NCBI RefSeq assembly: GCF_015910535.1
Contig: NZ_JACBJG010000013.1
Location: 1-64,000, forward strand
From: Saccharomonospora sp. NB11
GTDB lineage: Bacteria > Actinomycetota > Actinomycetes > Mycobacteriales > Pseudonocardiaceae
Direction of reading: 5' to 3'
Length of the DNA: 64,000 nucleotides
Numbering within the stretch: the first letter of the stretch is position 1; each line of letters opens with the position of its first letter. The position numbers and the translations under genes are program-made. This document shows positions 15,994 through 26,600 of this stretch, one piece after another. Below the pieces are notes generated by a model. It worked only from the letters and a program-made list of their open reading frames with translations. It had not been told where the DNA came from and ran no database searches.

Positions 15994-16395
15994 CGCCGCT
16001 CCTTCGCTCGACCCGATCGCGGCGCCCCGCGACTTTTCGTCCGCCAGTGTGCACCGATGTTTCCGCGGACGACGACAGTTTCATGTTCGCAGTGGACCGG
16101 AAGGGGTAACGTTTTCCGCTGATCGCCCGTCGGAAACCGTGAAAAACGCAGTATTCGGCGATGTTTTCCGCATATTGCCGCAAAAGTCCGGGTCCCGGTA
16201 GCGTGATGCGCGAGGTCGGGAAACTCGAAAACGTACGGAACGGAGAGCGTGCGCATTCCGGCGGCTTTCGTGTCACGAATCCGAGCGGATCGGTCACGGC
16301 TCATGCCCACGGCGAAGACCGTCCGGTGACTCGCGGCGTCGTGGTCACCGACTCCGCGGTACCCGCGCCGCAGCACGACAGGGAAGGACGTTTCC
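15994..16395. other. divergent intergenic region with a TTCGTG-T-CACGAA palindrome
   Basis: 402 bases between the esterase (-) and carbamoyltransferase (+) genes. No supported coding frame. A 13-base palindrome, TTCGTG t CACGAA (16267-16279), is a candidate operator about 117 bases before the carbamoyltransferase start. The stretch near 16040-16200 is AT-richer than the genes, as expected for promoters. GGAAGGAC near 16381 is the ribosome site of the downstream gene. Confidence 0.45.
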
Positions 16396-18207
16396 ATGAT
16401 TGTCTTGGGGTGCAACGGGTTCAGCCGCGGTGCTGAGACGTTCGCCGAGGTCTACGGCGCGGTCGGCACCGAGAAGCACTACGTTCTCGGGCACGACGCG
16501 GGTGCCGCGCTGCTCGTGGACGGCGAACTGGTCGCCGCGGTCGAGGAGGAGCGCCTCAACCGCGAGAAGAAGACCTCGGACTTCCCCGTCAACGCGGTGC
16601 AGTACTGCCTGGACAAGGCGGGGCTGCAGTTCTCCGACGTCGACCTGATCGCCGTTCCGTGGAACTTCGACGCCACGGTGTTCGACGAGACGTTGCGCGA
16701 TCTCGTCGACACGAAGATGCATCCGCTGGAGAAGCTGAACCGACTGAGCCACATCGGCAAGCTCTTCGCCGACGTCCTCGGCCGGGACGCGATTCTCGCC
16801 GACTTCGCCGCGCGGACCGGGTTCACCCCCGACCCGGACAAGGTCGTGTTCGTTCCGCACCACATCGCGCACGCGATGACCGGTTACTACCTGGCCGGTG
16901 TGGAGAACGCCGCGTTCCTTATCAGCGACGGTCGCGCCGAGCTGTTCTCGTCGCTCACCGGTGAGATCCGCAACGGGCGGGTGACGGTCTTCGAGGACTC
17001 GGTGATCAGCGCGAACGACTCGATCGCCAACCTCTACGCCTCCGTGACGCGCTACCTGGGCTTCGTGCCCAACAACGACGAGTACAAGGTGATGGGGCTC
17101 TCCGGCTTCGCCGAGCCGCCGTCGCCCAACCCGTTCCTCGAACACTTCGTCCGGCTGGAGGAGGGCGGACGGTACTCGCTCTGCCGACCGCACGACCTGG
17201 AGCACCCGCGCTGCTTCGAGCCGTTGTTCGAGGAGCACTTCGGCCCGGTCGAGGACACGCTGGAGTACAAGGCCAAGGTGGCCGCGGCCGTGCAGGAGAT
17301 GGTCACGGTCGTCACGAGCCACCAGCTCCGCACGCTGGAGAGCCGCACCGACCTGAACCACCTCGTGTTCGAGGGCGGGCTCGCGCTGAACTGCGTGAAC
17401 AACACCAAGCTGCTCGAAGGCTCCCGCTTCACCGACATGGACGTCAGCTTCGGTGCCAGCGACACCGGCGTGGTCATCGGCGCGGCCGTGTACGCGTGGG
17501 CCAACCACGGTGGTGAGGACGGCGACAACGTCGCCAAGGTGAAGGAACGGCCAGCCGTCACCCCGTACCTCGGGCCGGAGTACGACGAGTCGGCCGTCGA
17601 GCAGGCGCTGCGCGAGTTCGACGACCGGGTGAGCTACACGCGGCTGACCGACGACGAGGTCGTCGACCAGGTGTCGAAGCTGCTCACGGAGAAGGTGGTC
17701 ATCGGCTGGTTCGAGGGACGCATCGAACACGGTCCCCGCGCGCTCGGCCACCGCAGCATCCTGGCGAACCCGTCGTTCCCGGACATCAAGGACGTCATCA
17801 ACACGCGGGTCAAGCACCGCGAACCGTTCCGGCCGTTCGCTCCGCTGGTGCTGGAGTCGGACGCCGACAAGGTTTTCGAGATGGGCAAGAAGACCCGTTC
17901 GCCGTACATGACGTTCGTGTTCCCCGTGCGACCCGAGTACACCGACGTGATCCCCGGCGCCACCCACGTCGACGGCACGTCGCGCGTCCAGACCATCACC
18001 GACGAGGGCACGCCGCGCCTGACCGCACTGCTGCGCCGGTTCACCGCGCTGACCGAGGTCCCGTGCCTCATCAACACGTCCTTCAACGTGGCGGGCGAGC
18101 CGATCGTGTGTTCCCCGGTGGACGCGCTGAAGTGCTTCCTCGGGACCGAAATCGACTACCTCGTGCTCGGCAACTACCTCGTCAGCAAGGTCGACGTGGA
18201 CGCATGA
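16396..18207 (+). CDS. O-carbamoyltransferase (NodU/CmcH family)
   Basis: 603 residues, usual length for the family. The N-terminal ASKHA-like part has GHDAGAALLVDGELVAAVEEERLNREK and the metal motif HHIAHA near 155-160. The C-terminal part has FEGRIEHGPRALGHRSILANP and INTSFNVAGEPIVCSP. It makes carbamoyl-AMP from carbamoyl phosphate and ATP and carbamoylates a hydroxyl group, as in novobiocin and cephamycin pathways. The likely target is a hydroxyl on the lipopeptide, for example the Ser-derived 5-OH or a P450-installed OH. The ATG follows GGAAGGAC, and the downstream small gene overlaps by ATGA. Confidence 0.93.
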   Translation: MIVLGCNGFSRGAETFAEVYGAVGTEKHYVLGHDAGAALLVDGELVAAVEEERLNREKKTSDFPVNAVQYCLDKAGLQFSDVDLIAVPWNFDATVFDETLRDLVDTKMHPLEKLNRLSHIGKLFADVLGRDAILADFAARTGFTPDPDKVVFVPHHIAHAMTGYYLAGVENAAFLISDGRAELFSSLTGEIRNGRVTVFEDSVISANDSIANLYASVTRYLGFVPNNDEYKVMGLSGFAEPPSPNPFLEHFVRLEEGGRYSLCRPHDLEHPRCFEPLFEEHFGPVEDTLEYKAKVAAAVQEMVTVVTSHQLRTLESRTDLNHLVFEGGLALNCVNNTKLLEGSRFTDMDVSFGASDTGVVIGAAVYAWANHGGEDGDNVAKVKERPAVTPYLGPEYDESAVEQALREFDDRVSYTRLTDDEVVDQVSKLLTEKVVIGWFEGRIEHGPRALGHRSILANPSFPDIKDVINTRVKHREPFRPFAPLVLESDADKVFEMGKKTRSPYMTFVFPVRPEYTDVIPGATHVDGTSRVQTITDEGTPRLTALLRRFTALTEVPCLINTSFNVAGEPIVCSPVDALKCFLGTEIDYLVLGNYLVSKVDVDA

Positions 18208-18581
18208 GCCCGAGGCCGCACGCCTCCTCGCGGCAGGCGCGACAAGGGCGCACCGCAGAGGCGGACGAAGGCGTGGTGGACAGCGTTGGGTGCGGATCGG
18301 CCGCCGAACTCGCGGAGGTCGTGGAGTATCTCGACAAGCTCGCCGTGGACCTCCGCTCGTCGCCTCGCCGAGGCGAGGCGGAGGTCAGCGCGGCCTCGGA
18401 CGCTCTGGCGTGTGCGGCCGCGCTGCTGCGCACGCAGGGCGCCGAGGTCGCTGCCGGGGCTTCCCGGCTCGACCTGGTGCGGGAGGCCATCGCACTGGCT
18501 CGGAGCACGCTGGAGACCGCGAAGTACGCGGCCAGGGAGCGCTTCGGCACCCACCGGCTGGACGCCGACGAGAACTCCTGA
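18204..18581 (+). CDS. small hypothetical protein coupled to the carbamoyltransferase
   Basis: 125 residues, no family recognised. The first about 25 residues are basic and probably disordered; from about 33 on it is Ala/Leu/Glu-rich and predicted helical (AAELAEVVEYLDKLAVDL, then LDLVREAIALARSTLETAKYAARERF). There is no signal peptide or transmembrane segment. ATG 18204 overlaps the carbamoyltransferase stop (ATGA), so the two are translationally coupled. A partner or stabiliser of the carbamoyltransferase, or a small helical regulatory protein, is possible; neither is shown by the sequence. Confidence 0.65.
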   Translation: MSPRPHASSRQARQGRTAEADEGVVDSVGCGSAAELAEVVEYLDKLAVDLRSSPRRGEAEVSAASDALACAAALLRTQGAEVAAGASRLDLVREAIALARSTLETAKYAARERFGTHRLDADENS

Positions 18582-18646
18582 ACCCCCCGGGCGTCGAGTG
18601 CGGCGAGCTCGACAACGGCACCGATCGACCGAAGGAGCGTGATCAC

Positions 18647-19402
18647 GTGTCCGGCCGTTTCCGGCGAGTGCACCCTCGTCCGCAGGCCCGAGCCAGGGTG
18701 CTGCTGTTTCCCCACGCGGGTGGCGGTGTCGGCCACTACCGACGGTGGGCGATCGAGGCACCGGAGGACCTCGAACTGCTCATCGCGCAGTACCCCGGCA
18801 GGGAGGAGAGGTACGCCGAGGACGCTCCGACCAGAATGAGTCGGCTCGTCGAGGACCTGGTCACCGACCTGCCCCTCGCCGACACGACCGGTCCCACGAT
18901 CCTTTTCGGACACAGCATGGGGTCCGTGGTGGCGTACGAGGTCGCCCGGTGGCTTTCGGCCGTGGGCAGTCCTCCGGCCGCGCTCGTCGCCTCGGGCCAC
19001 CCCGCGCCGCAGCTGACGCGGCCCGGGCAGGTGCACCTGGGCACGAACGACGACGTGTTGCGGGAGCTGCGTCGGCTCGACGGCAGCAGCGACGTCGTGC
19101 TGGCCGACACCGAGCTGATGGAGGCCCTGCTTCCCACGATCAGACGGGACTACCAACTGATCGAGACCTACCGGCCCTTGCCGGGGGTGCGGTTGCGGAC
19201 GCCGATCACCGTCCTCTACGGCGACAGCGACAGCGAGGTCACCGAGGCGGAGGCGCAGGGCTGGCGCGACGCGACCGACGGCGCCTGCGACGTGCACGTG
19301 TTCCCGGGCGGACACTTCTATCTGGACGACCACCGGGACGCGATCATCGACATCATCGCCGAACGCGCCCGGGCGGCCCTCGCCGAGTCGTCATCCGTGT
19401 GA
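18647..19402 (+). CDS. type II thioesterase
   Basis: 251 residues, typical of editing thioesterases (TEII). FPHAGGGVGHYRRWA near the N terminus, YPGREER near 47-53, nucleophile GHSMGS (Ser90), Asp in LYGDSDSEV near 193, His in FPGGHFYLDDH near 224. It removes aberrant acyl groups from PKS/NRPS carrier domains. It may also be the only free thioesterase available for release, since the assembly line lacks a TE domain. GTG 18647 is chosen because GAAGGAG (18631-18637) precedes it by 9 bases. Confidence 0.94.
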   Translation: MSGRFRRVHPRPQARARVLLFPHAGGGVGHYRRWAIEAPEDLELLIAQYPGREERYAEDAPTRMSRLVEDLVTDLPLADTTGPTILFGHSMGSVVAYEVARWLSAVGSPPAALVASGHPAPQLTRPGQVHLGTNDDVLRELRRLDGSSDVVLADTELMEALLPTIRRDYQLIETYRPLPGVRLRTPITVLYGDSDSEVTEAEAQGWRDATDGACDVHVFPGGHFYLDDHRDAIIDIIAERARAALAESSSV

Positions 19403-19704
19403 CGAGAACTCCGTTGTTCGGAACAGGTTCTCGGTGTTGCGCATCCGGGAGCCCGGACGGTCACGGGCAGGCTTCTCGGCTCGGTGACCCACGACGACCT
19501 GCGGCGCGACGAGCGTCAAGGCCGCCGCATCTCAGGGTCGATCCCCGAGCCCCTAGGGGATGTTCCCGATGACAATGAGTTCATCGCTGACTACGTTGAG
19601 CGAAGTTGGCAGTTCGGTGGCCGTCCACTATGTCGATGCGACACACCCCAGCACACAAGCCCACCGGGAGCCGACACTCGCCATCATCGAACGAGGAGGG
19701 GAAT
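19403..19704. other. intergenic region with a terminator-like hairpin
   Basis: 302 bases with no supported gene. A hairpin starts directly at the thioesterase stop: arms cgagaac (19403-19409) and gttctcg (19427-19433), with an inner tccg/cgga. It probably ends the carbamoyltransferase-thioesterase transcript. A promoter for the membrane protein gene should lie in the remainder; GAGGAGGGG (19693-19701) is that gene's ribosome site. Confidence 0.5.
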
Positions 19705-20427
19705 GTGACTGACAGGGCAACCATCGCTTCGAACGAGGGACAGGGCACCGGGAAGCCGACCGCGGGCTGGACCGGCGGGCGGATCGCGACCGTCGTGTGC
19801 GGCAGTGTGCTGGCCCTGGTGGCCCTGGTCGCCGCCGGTCTCGGCGGCACCGTCCTCGGGATGGGACTCAACGACGACGGCTACATGGATCTCGGCACGG
19901 ACCGCTTCCCCCACAGCGTCGACACGTACGCGATGGCCACGGACGGTTTCCAGGCCGACGCGGGGCTCGGCGCGCTGTACGAGGACCTGCGGATCACCTT
20001 CACGCCCGACGACCCGTCGAGCGAGGTCTTCATCGGCCTCGGCGAGGAGTCGAAGGTCCGCGAGTACCTCGACGACATCGAGCACACGGTGATCCACGAC
20101 TCCACGCCGGACGGGGACGACCAGACCGATCACCAGGGCGGAAGCCCCGCCGGTGCGCCCGCCGACGCCGACGTGTGGAGCGCGAAGGCGAGCGGCGCGG
20201 GCGAGCAGACGCTCACCTGGACCGTCGAGTCCGGCGAGATGGTCGCGGTGGCCATGAACGCCGACGGTTCGCGTGCCCTCGCCGGCACCGTGTCCGTGGC
20301 GGGCAAGATCGGGTCGGCGACTCTGCTCGGCACGGCGCTGCTGCTCGGCGGCCTGGTCGTGCTGGTCGCGTCCGTGATCTGGCTGATCGTCCGGCCGATG
20401 CGTCGGGCGCGCGGTCGCGTGTCCTGA
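19705..20427 (+). CDS. two-TM membrane protein of unknown function
   Basis: 240 residues. A hydrophobic segment near residues 29-52 (VVCGSVLALVALVAAGLGGTVLGMG) and another near 200-226 (SATLLGTALLLGGLVVLVASVIWLIV) flank an Asp-rich region of about 145 residues, probably extracytoplasmic. A basic tail RPMRRARGRVS ends the protein. The shape recalls actinobacterial membrane proteins with a beta-sandwich ectodomain, but I do not recognise the family. GTG 19705 follows GAGGAGGGG. Its position just upstream of the assembly line suggests a self-protection or export role, without direct evidence. Confidence 0.75.
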   Translation: MTDRATIASNEGQGTGKPTAGWTGGRIATVVCGSVLALVALVAAGLGGTVLGMGLNDDGYMDLGTDRFPHSVDTYAMATDGFQADAGLGALYEDLRITFTPDDPSSEVFIGLGEESKVREYLDDIEHTVIHDSTPDGDDQTDHQGGSPAGAPADADVWSAKASGAGEQTLTWTVESGEMVAVAMNADGSRALAGTVSVAGKIGSATLLGTALLLGGLVVLVASVIWLIVRPMRRARGRVS

Positions 20428-20447
20428 CAGGCCTTCCGAGACACCAC

Positions 20448-20502
20448 CGAACGCAGGTACGGCGGAACTTCCGGTCGAACGGAACAGTCGTACCTGCGTT
20501 CG
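20448..20502 (+). terminator. 13-bp inverted repeat with nested hairpin, terminator-like
   Basis: Arms cgaacgcaggtac (20448-20460) and gtacctgcgttcg (20490-20502) are perfect reverse complements. An inner ttccg/cggaa (20469-20473 and 20480-20484) nests inside. The sequence cttttccc follows. It lies 20 bases after the membrane protein stop. It would isolate the assembly-line operon, though its length also allows a regulator site or RNA element in the PKS leader. Confidence 0.55.
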
Positions 20503-20572
20503 CTTTTCCCGGACCCTCGTGCAATTCTCACGATCGAATACCCAGAAACCGTGGAATCGATGTGGACGTCTG

Positions 20573-20590
20573 TTCGATCCACGGTCGATC
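20573..20590 (+). promoter_or_regulatory. possible SARP box upstream of the assembly-line operon
   Basis: TTCGATC (20573-20579) and GTCGATC (20584-20590) are 11 bp apart, the period SARP activators recognise. It lies about 107 bases before the PKS start at 20697. No good -10 sits at the expected distance, so this is weaker than the 4656-4716 site. Confidence 0.35.
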
Positions 20591-20696
20591 GCTTGACCTC
20601 TCCGGGCGCTCCCTTGGAAGCTGACGTCGCGGGCAGCGATGTCGCGAACAGGAAGGCTCGCACGGGTTTCACCGCGATCGAGGGGAATGATCCCAC

Positions 20697-23600
20697 TTGC
20701 TCCACAATGGGTCCAAAACGCTCGTAGACCATTACCGTGCGGCATTTCTCGATGCTCCCGACCGCGAGATATACCGCTTTCTCGAGGACGGTGAGGGCGA
20801 GCCGTTCACGCTGACGAACGCCGAACTCGACCTGCGGGCTCGTACGGTGGCCGCAGCGCTCCGGCAGCGGTTCCCCGCCGGTGAGCGCGCGCTGATCGTG
20901 TGTCCCGCCGGGCTCGACTACGTGGTCTCGTTCTACGCCTGTCTCTACGCGGGTCTCATCGCGGTGCCGGTGTATCCGCCGGACCCCGCGTTCCTGCAGC
21001 GCACGCTGCCCCGGCTGATCGGGGTCATCGACGACGCGCAGCCCGCGGTGGTGTTGGCGCAGAAGTCCATGGTGGACATGTCCGAGCGCTTCACCGAGTA
21101 CGCGCCCGGGCTCGGCGAACTCGCGTGGTTCGCTGTCGACGACGTCGATCCCGCCGTCGCGCAGGACTGGCGACGTCCCGACCTGGAAGCCGACGACGTC
21201 GCCTTCCTCCAGTACACCTCCGGGTCCACGCGACAGCCGAAGGGCGTCATCGTCAGCCACGGCAACCTCGCCGCCAACATGACCCGGATGATGCGGCGCT
21301 TCCGCATCGGGCGCGAGAGCTGCTCGGTGAGCTGGCTGCCGCCGTACCACGACATGGGCCTCATCCTGGGGTTGCTCACGCCGGCGTACGCACAGTTCCC
21401 GGTGACCTTCATGTCGCCGTTCTCGTTCCTGAAGCGGCCACTGCGCTGGTTGCGGGCCATTTCGGACTACTCGGCGACCTTCAGCGGCGGCCCGAACTTC
21501 GCCTACGACCTCTGCGTGCAGAAGACCACCGAGGAGGATCGCGAAGGTCTGGACCTCAGCTCGTGGGTCGTGGCGGTCAACGGTGCCGAGCCGGTGCGGC
21601 GCGAGACGTTGGAGCGGTTCACCCGCACCTTCGAGCCCTACGGCTTCCGCGCCACCACCCACGTGCCCGCGTACGGACTGGCCGAGGCGACGCTGATGGT
21701 GTCGGCGGAGGACGCGCCGGCCGAGCCGATCGCCCGTCGGGTGAAGGCGGAATCGCTCGCCGCGGGCGAGATCGTCGACGCCGGGCCGGACGATCAGGCG
21801 AGGACCGTCGTCGCGTGTGGTCTGCCCTTCGAGGACCTGCCCGGCGAGGAACAGAAGGTCGTCATCGTCGATCCGCAGACCCGCGTCGCCCTGCCCGACG
21901 GGCGGGTCGGCGAAATCTGGGTCGACGGCCCGAGCGTGGCGAAGGGCTACTGGCGCAACGCGGAGCAGACGCGGGAGGTGTTCGACGCCCACCTCGCCGA
22001 CACCGGTGAGGGGCCGTTCCTCCGCACCGGTGACCTCGGTTTCCTCGACGGCTCCCAGCTCTACGTCACGGGCCGCATGAAGGACGTCATCATCGTCGCG
22101 GGCAGCAACCACTACCCGCAGGACATCGAGCGCACCGTCGAGGAGGTCGGCCCCGAGCTGCGGCGTGGCTGCGGTATCGCGGGTCTGCGCGAGGTCGATG
22201 GCGAAGAGCGGCTGATCGTCGTGCAGGAGCTGAACGGCAACGCCGCCAAGATGGACACCGACCGGATCATCTCGGCCATCCGGGCGCGGGTGGCCGAGGA
22301 ACACGGTCTCCAGGTGCACGACGTCGTGCTGGTGCGTCGGGGCATCGTGCCGAAGACGTCGAGCGGCAAGCTCCAGCGCTCGGCCTGCCTGAACGCCTAC
22401 GTCGAGGGCAGGATCGAGGCGGTGGCCGAGTGGCGGATGCCGAGCGCGGCGAAGCCCGCCGAGGACGCCGAGGACGCCGAGGACGCCGAGGACGCCGAGG
22501 ACACTGCCGCGCGTCCGTCCCGGGATCGTGCCGAGATCGAGGAACGCATCCGCGGCCACTTGGGCACGCTGCTCGGAATTCCCGAGTCCGAGGTCGACCC
22601 GACGTTGCCGTTCGCGGCGCACGGGCTTCGCTCCGCGGACCTCATCACGATGATCGGTGACTTCGAGCAATGGCTCGGCCGGGTGCTTTCCCCGACCGTG
22701 GTGTGGGCGTACCCGACGGTGGAGAAGCTCGCCGAGGCCCTCGCCGAGGGCCGGGTGGCCGGGCCGGGTGAGGAGCCCGGCGCCGAGCAGGTCCCGACGT
22801 CGGCGACGACGCAGGTCGAGGACCGCGCCGAGGCGGCCGACTCCACCGGCACTGCCGAGCCGATCGCGATCATCGGCATCGGCTGCCGCTTCCCCGGAGG
22901 CGCGAACAGCCCCGAGGCGTTCTGGGGGCTGTTGCGGGACGGGGTCGACGCCATCACCGAGGTGCCCGCCGACCGGTGGGACGTCGAGGAGTTCTTCGAC
23001 ACCGACCCCACGACTCCCGGCAGGGCCAACACCCGGTGGGGTGGCTTTTTGTCCGATGTGGACAAGTTCGACCGCAGGTTCTTCGGGATCTCGCAACAGG
23101 AAGCGGTCCGGATGGACCCGCAGCAGCGCCTGTTCGCCGAGGTCACTTGGGAGGCGTTGGAGGACGCGGGACTGCCCACGGACCGCCTCGCGGGCTCCCG
23201 CACCGGGATCTTCGTCGGCATTTCGTCCTTCGACTACGCCAACCGGCAGTTCCAGGACCTCGAAGGCATCGACGCCTACACCGGCACGGGAAGCGCGTTC
23301 AGCGTCGTCGCGAACCGGTTGTCCTACCTGCTCGACCTGCGGGGCCCGAGCATGGCGGTGGACACGGCGTGCTCGTCGTCGCTCGTCGCGGTGATCCAGG
23401 CGTGCAACAGTCTCGCCAGGGGCGAGTGCACGACGGCGATCGCGGGCGGGGTGAACCTCGTCCTGTCTCCCGCGTTGGCCATCAACTTCAGCAAGGCGGG
23501 GGTCATGTCCCCCGACGGCCGGTGCAAGTCGTTCGACGCACGGGCCGACGGTTACGTGCGTTCCGACGGGGCCGGGGCCGTGGTGCTCAAGCCGTTGAGC

Positions 23601-26600
23601 GCGGCGTTGGCGGACAAGGACCCGATCTACGCTGTGATCCGGGGCGGCGCGGTGAACCAGGACGGCGCCAGCAACGGCATCATGGCACCGAACCCGCATG
23701 CCCAGCAGGCCGTGGTGCGCGCTGCGCTCGCCGACGCCGGAGTCGAGCCTTCCGAGGTCGGCTACGTCGAGACCCACGGCAGCGGCACGATTCTCGGCGA
23801 CCCCATCGAGGCCAAGGCGCTCGGTGCGGTGCTGGCCGAGGGCCGTGAGCCTGGCGACGACTGCCTCATCGGGTCGGTGAAGACCAACATCGGGCACATG
23901 GAGGCCGCGGCCGGGATCGGCGGGCTGATCAAGACCGCGCTGATGGTGCGGCACCGCGAGATTCCTCGGAGCCTGCACTACGAGAGCCCGAACCCGCACA
24001 TCCCGTTCGACGAGTTGCCGCTGCGGGTGGTCGACCAGCCGACGCCCTGGCCGGACGGCACGGCGATCGCGGGCGTCAGTTCGTTCGGCTTCGGCGGGAC
24101 CAACGCGCACGTGATCGTCGAGGAGCCGCCCCGGCAGGACGCGGCGACATCGGCGGAGCCGGACGTGGCGCGGGTGCTCACGCTGTCCGCACGCAGCGCC
24201 GCCGCCCTGCGGGAGCTGGCGTCGCGGTACGAGGCGATGCTCGCCGAGCCGGGTGAGGACTTGTCGCCGGCGACGGTGACGTTCGCTTCGGCAGTGCGCA
24301 GGGCCCACCACGAATACCGCCTGGCGTGCGTGGGGACGTCGCTGTCGGACTTCCACGCCGCGTTGTCCGCCTACGCCCGCGACGAGGAGGTTCCGGGCCT
24401 GTCCTTCGGCACCCCGAAGGTCGGGAGGCGGCCGAGGACGGTGTTCGTGTTCTCGGGCCAGGGGCCGCGATGGTGGCCGCTCACCGCGGAGCTGCTCGAC
24501 AGCGAGCCCGTGTTCCGCGAGAGCCTGGAACGTTCCGACGCGCTGCTGCGCGAACACGTCGACTGGTCGTTGCTGGACCAGCTCACCGCCGACAAGGGCG
24601 AGTCGTTGCTGCTGGACACCGCGGTCGGACAGCCCGCGCTGTGCGCGGTGCAGGTGGCGTTGGCGGAGCTCTGGCGGTCGTGGGGTGTCGAACCCGACGC
24701 CGTGACGGGTCACAGCGTCGGCGAGATCGCCGCCGCGCACGTCGCGGGTGTGCTGTCGTTGCGCGACGCCCTGTACGTGGCGTTGCAGCGGGGCCGGGCC
24801 CTGCACGCGGCTGCGGGCGACGGTCGGATGGCCCTCGTCGGCGTGCCGTTGGAGCGCGCCCGCGCCATCCTGGCCGAGCGCGGCGAGACCGCGGTCTGGG
24901 TGGCGGCGAACAACAGCCCCAACTCCGCGGTGTTCTCGGGCGAGGCCGAGCAGGTGCGGCGCCTCGCCGGTGAGCTGGAGGCGGAGGGCATCTTCTGCCG
25001 CGTCCTGGAGTCGGTGGAGTTCGCCTCGCACAGTCCGCTCATGGAGCCGGTCGCCGCCGAGCTGCGGCACCTGCTGTCCGAGCTGCGACCGAACCCGGCC
25101 GTGCTCCCGATGGTCTCGACCGTCACCGGCGAATCGGTCGACGGCACCCGATTGGACGCCGGGTACTGGGCGGACAACCTGACCCACCCCGTGCTCTTCG
25201 ACACCGCCGTGGCGGCGTTGGTGAAGGACGATCACGACGTCTTCGTCGAGATCTCGCCCCACCCGATGCTCGCCGACGCGATCTCCGAGCGGCTCGCGAC
25301 GCAGCGCGGCGACGACGGTGCGGTCGTCACCTCGTTGCGGCGGGACGAGGAGTCCCGCGCGACGTTGCTGGGCGAGCTCGGCCGCCTCTACAGCGCGGGC
25401 TTCCCCCTCGACTGGCGGCGGGTGTACGGCGAGGTCGGCCCCACGGTCGGCCTGCCCACCTATCCCTGGCAGCGGGAGCGGTGCTGGCTCGACGACCGGC
25501 CGCAGCGGCGCCGAGGCAACTCCGGCGGTCATCCGATCCTCGACTCGGTGGTCGACACCGCCGTGGCCCCGCGGACGCGGTACTGGGTGTCCACCGTGGA
25601 CACGGAGTCGTTCGGTTTCCTGCGCGACCACCAGGTGGGCGGCAACGCGGTGTTGCCCGCGAGCCTGATGCTGGACGCGGCACTGGCCGCCGCCAGGGAC
25701 ACGCTCGGCGAGGCCGACGTCGCCATCGACGAGGTGCGGTTCAGCCGGATGTCCGTGGTGCCCGACGCCGCCGAGTCGCCGACCCTGCAACTGGCGTTCG
25801 TCCCCGAGACCGCCGAGGGCGGGTCGTTCCGGTTCTTCAGCCGGACCGACGCGAGCGCGCCCTGGGCCGAGATCGCTCACGGCCGCTACCGCAACGCCGT
25901 GGCGGAGGGCCGACGCGATGACGAACCGCTGGCCGTGGTTCGGGGCCGGTGCACCGAGTCCTCACCGGCGGGCGAGCACTACACCGCCCTGGCCGACGCG
26001 GGCCTGCGGTACGGGCCCGCCTTCCAAGGCATCGCCGAGCTGTGGCGCGGCACCGGTGAGGCGCTGGCCCTCCTGCGCGATCGCAAGGAGCTGACTCGCG
26101 AACCCGGAGCCTACGTGGTGCATCCGGCGTTGCTGGACAGCTGCCTGCAGGTGTTCGCCGCGGCTCTCGGCGGCACGTTGTCGGGCATTCACCTCCCGGT
26201 CGGCGTGCGCCGGTTCCGGATGGCCGAGGGCGCGTCCGCTCCGCGCTGGGCACACGCCGTGGCCACGGACGACGGTGCCCGCATCGTGCTGTACGACGAT
26301 GCGGGCGTCGTGGTCGGTGAGGTGGACGGCCTGGAGCTCGAAGCGCTCGACGACACTGCCGACGGCGGCGACCCGCGCTACGAGATCGCCTGGACCGAGG
26401 CCGAGCGCACCGCGCGCGACGAGCTCGACGGGAGCTGGTGGCTGGTCTTCGCCGACAAGGGCGGTGTCTGCACCGAGCTGCGGACCGCCGCGGTGACCGA
26501 GGGCGGTGCGTGTGTCACCGTGACCGCGGGCGAGAAGCTGACGAAGCGGAGCCGCACCCGCTACGAGCTCGACCCGTCGCGGCGCGAGGACGTCGCCGGG

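Noticed and set aside
16161-16436. 91-residue + strand frame before the carbamoyltransferase
   Set aside because: No ribosome site, overlaps the carbamoyltransferase start and covers the promoter region.
20130-25880. 1916-residue antisense open frame opposite the FAAL-PKS
   Set aside because: Long antisense frames are expected opposite GC3-rich genes; composition is His/Arg/Gly/Val-rich with no domain and no ribosome site. The same applies to the 1983- and 2038-residue antisense frames at 35572-41523 and 44760-50876.
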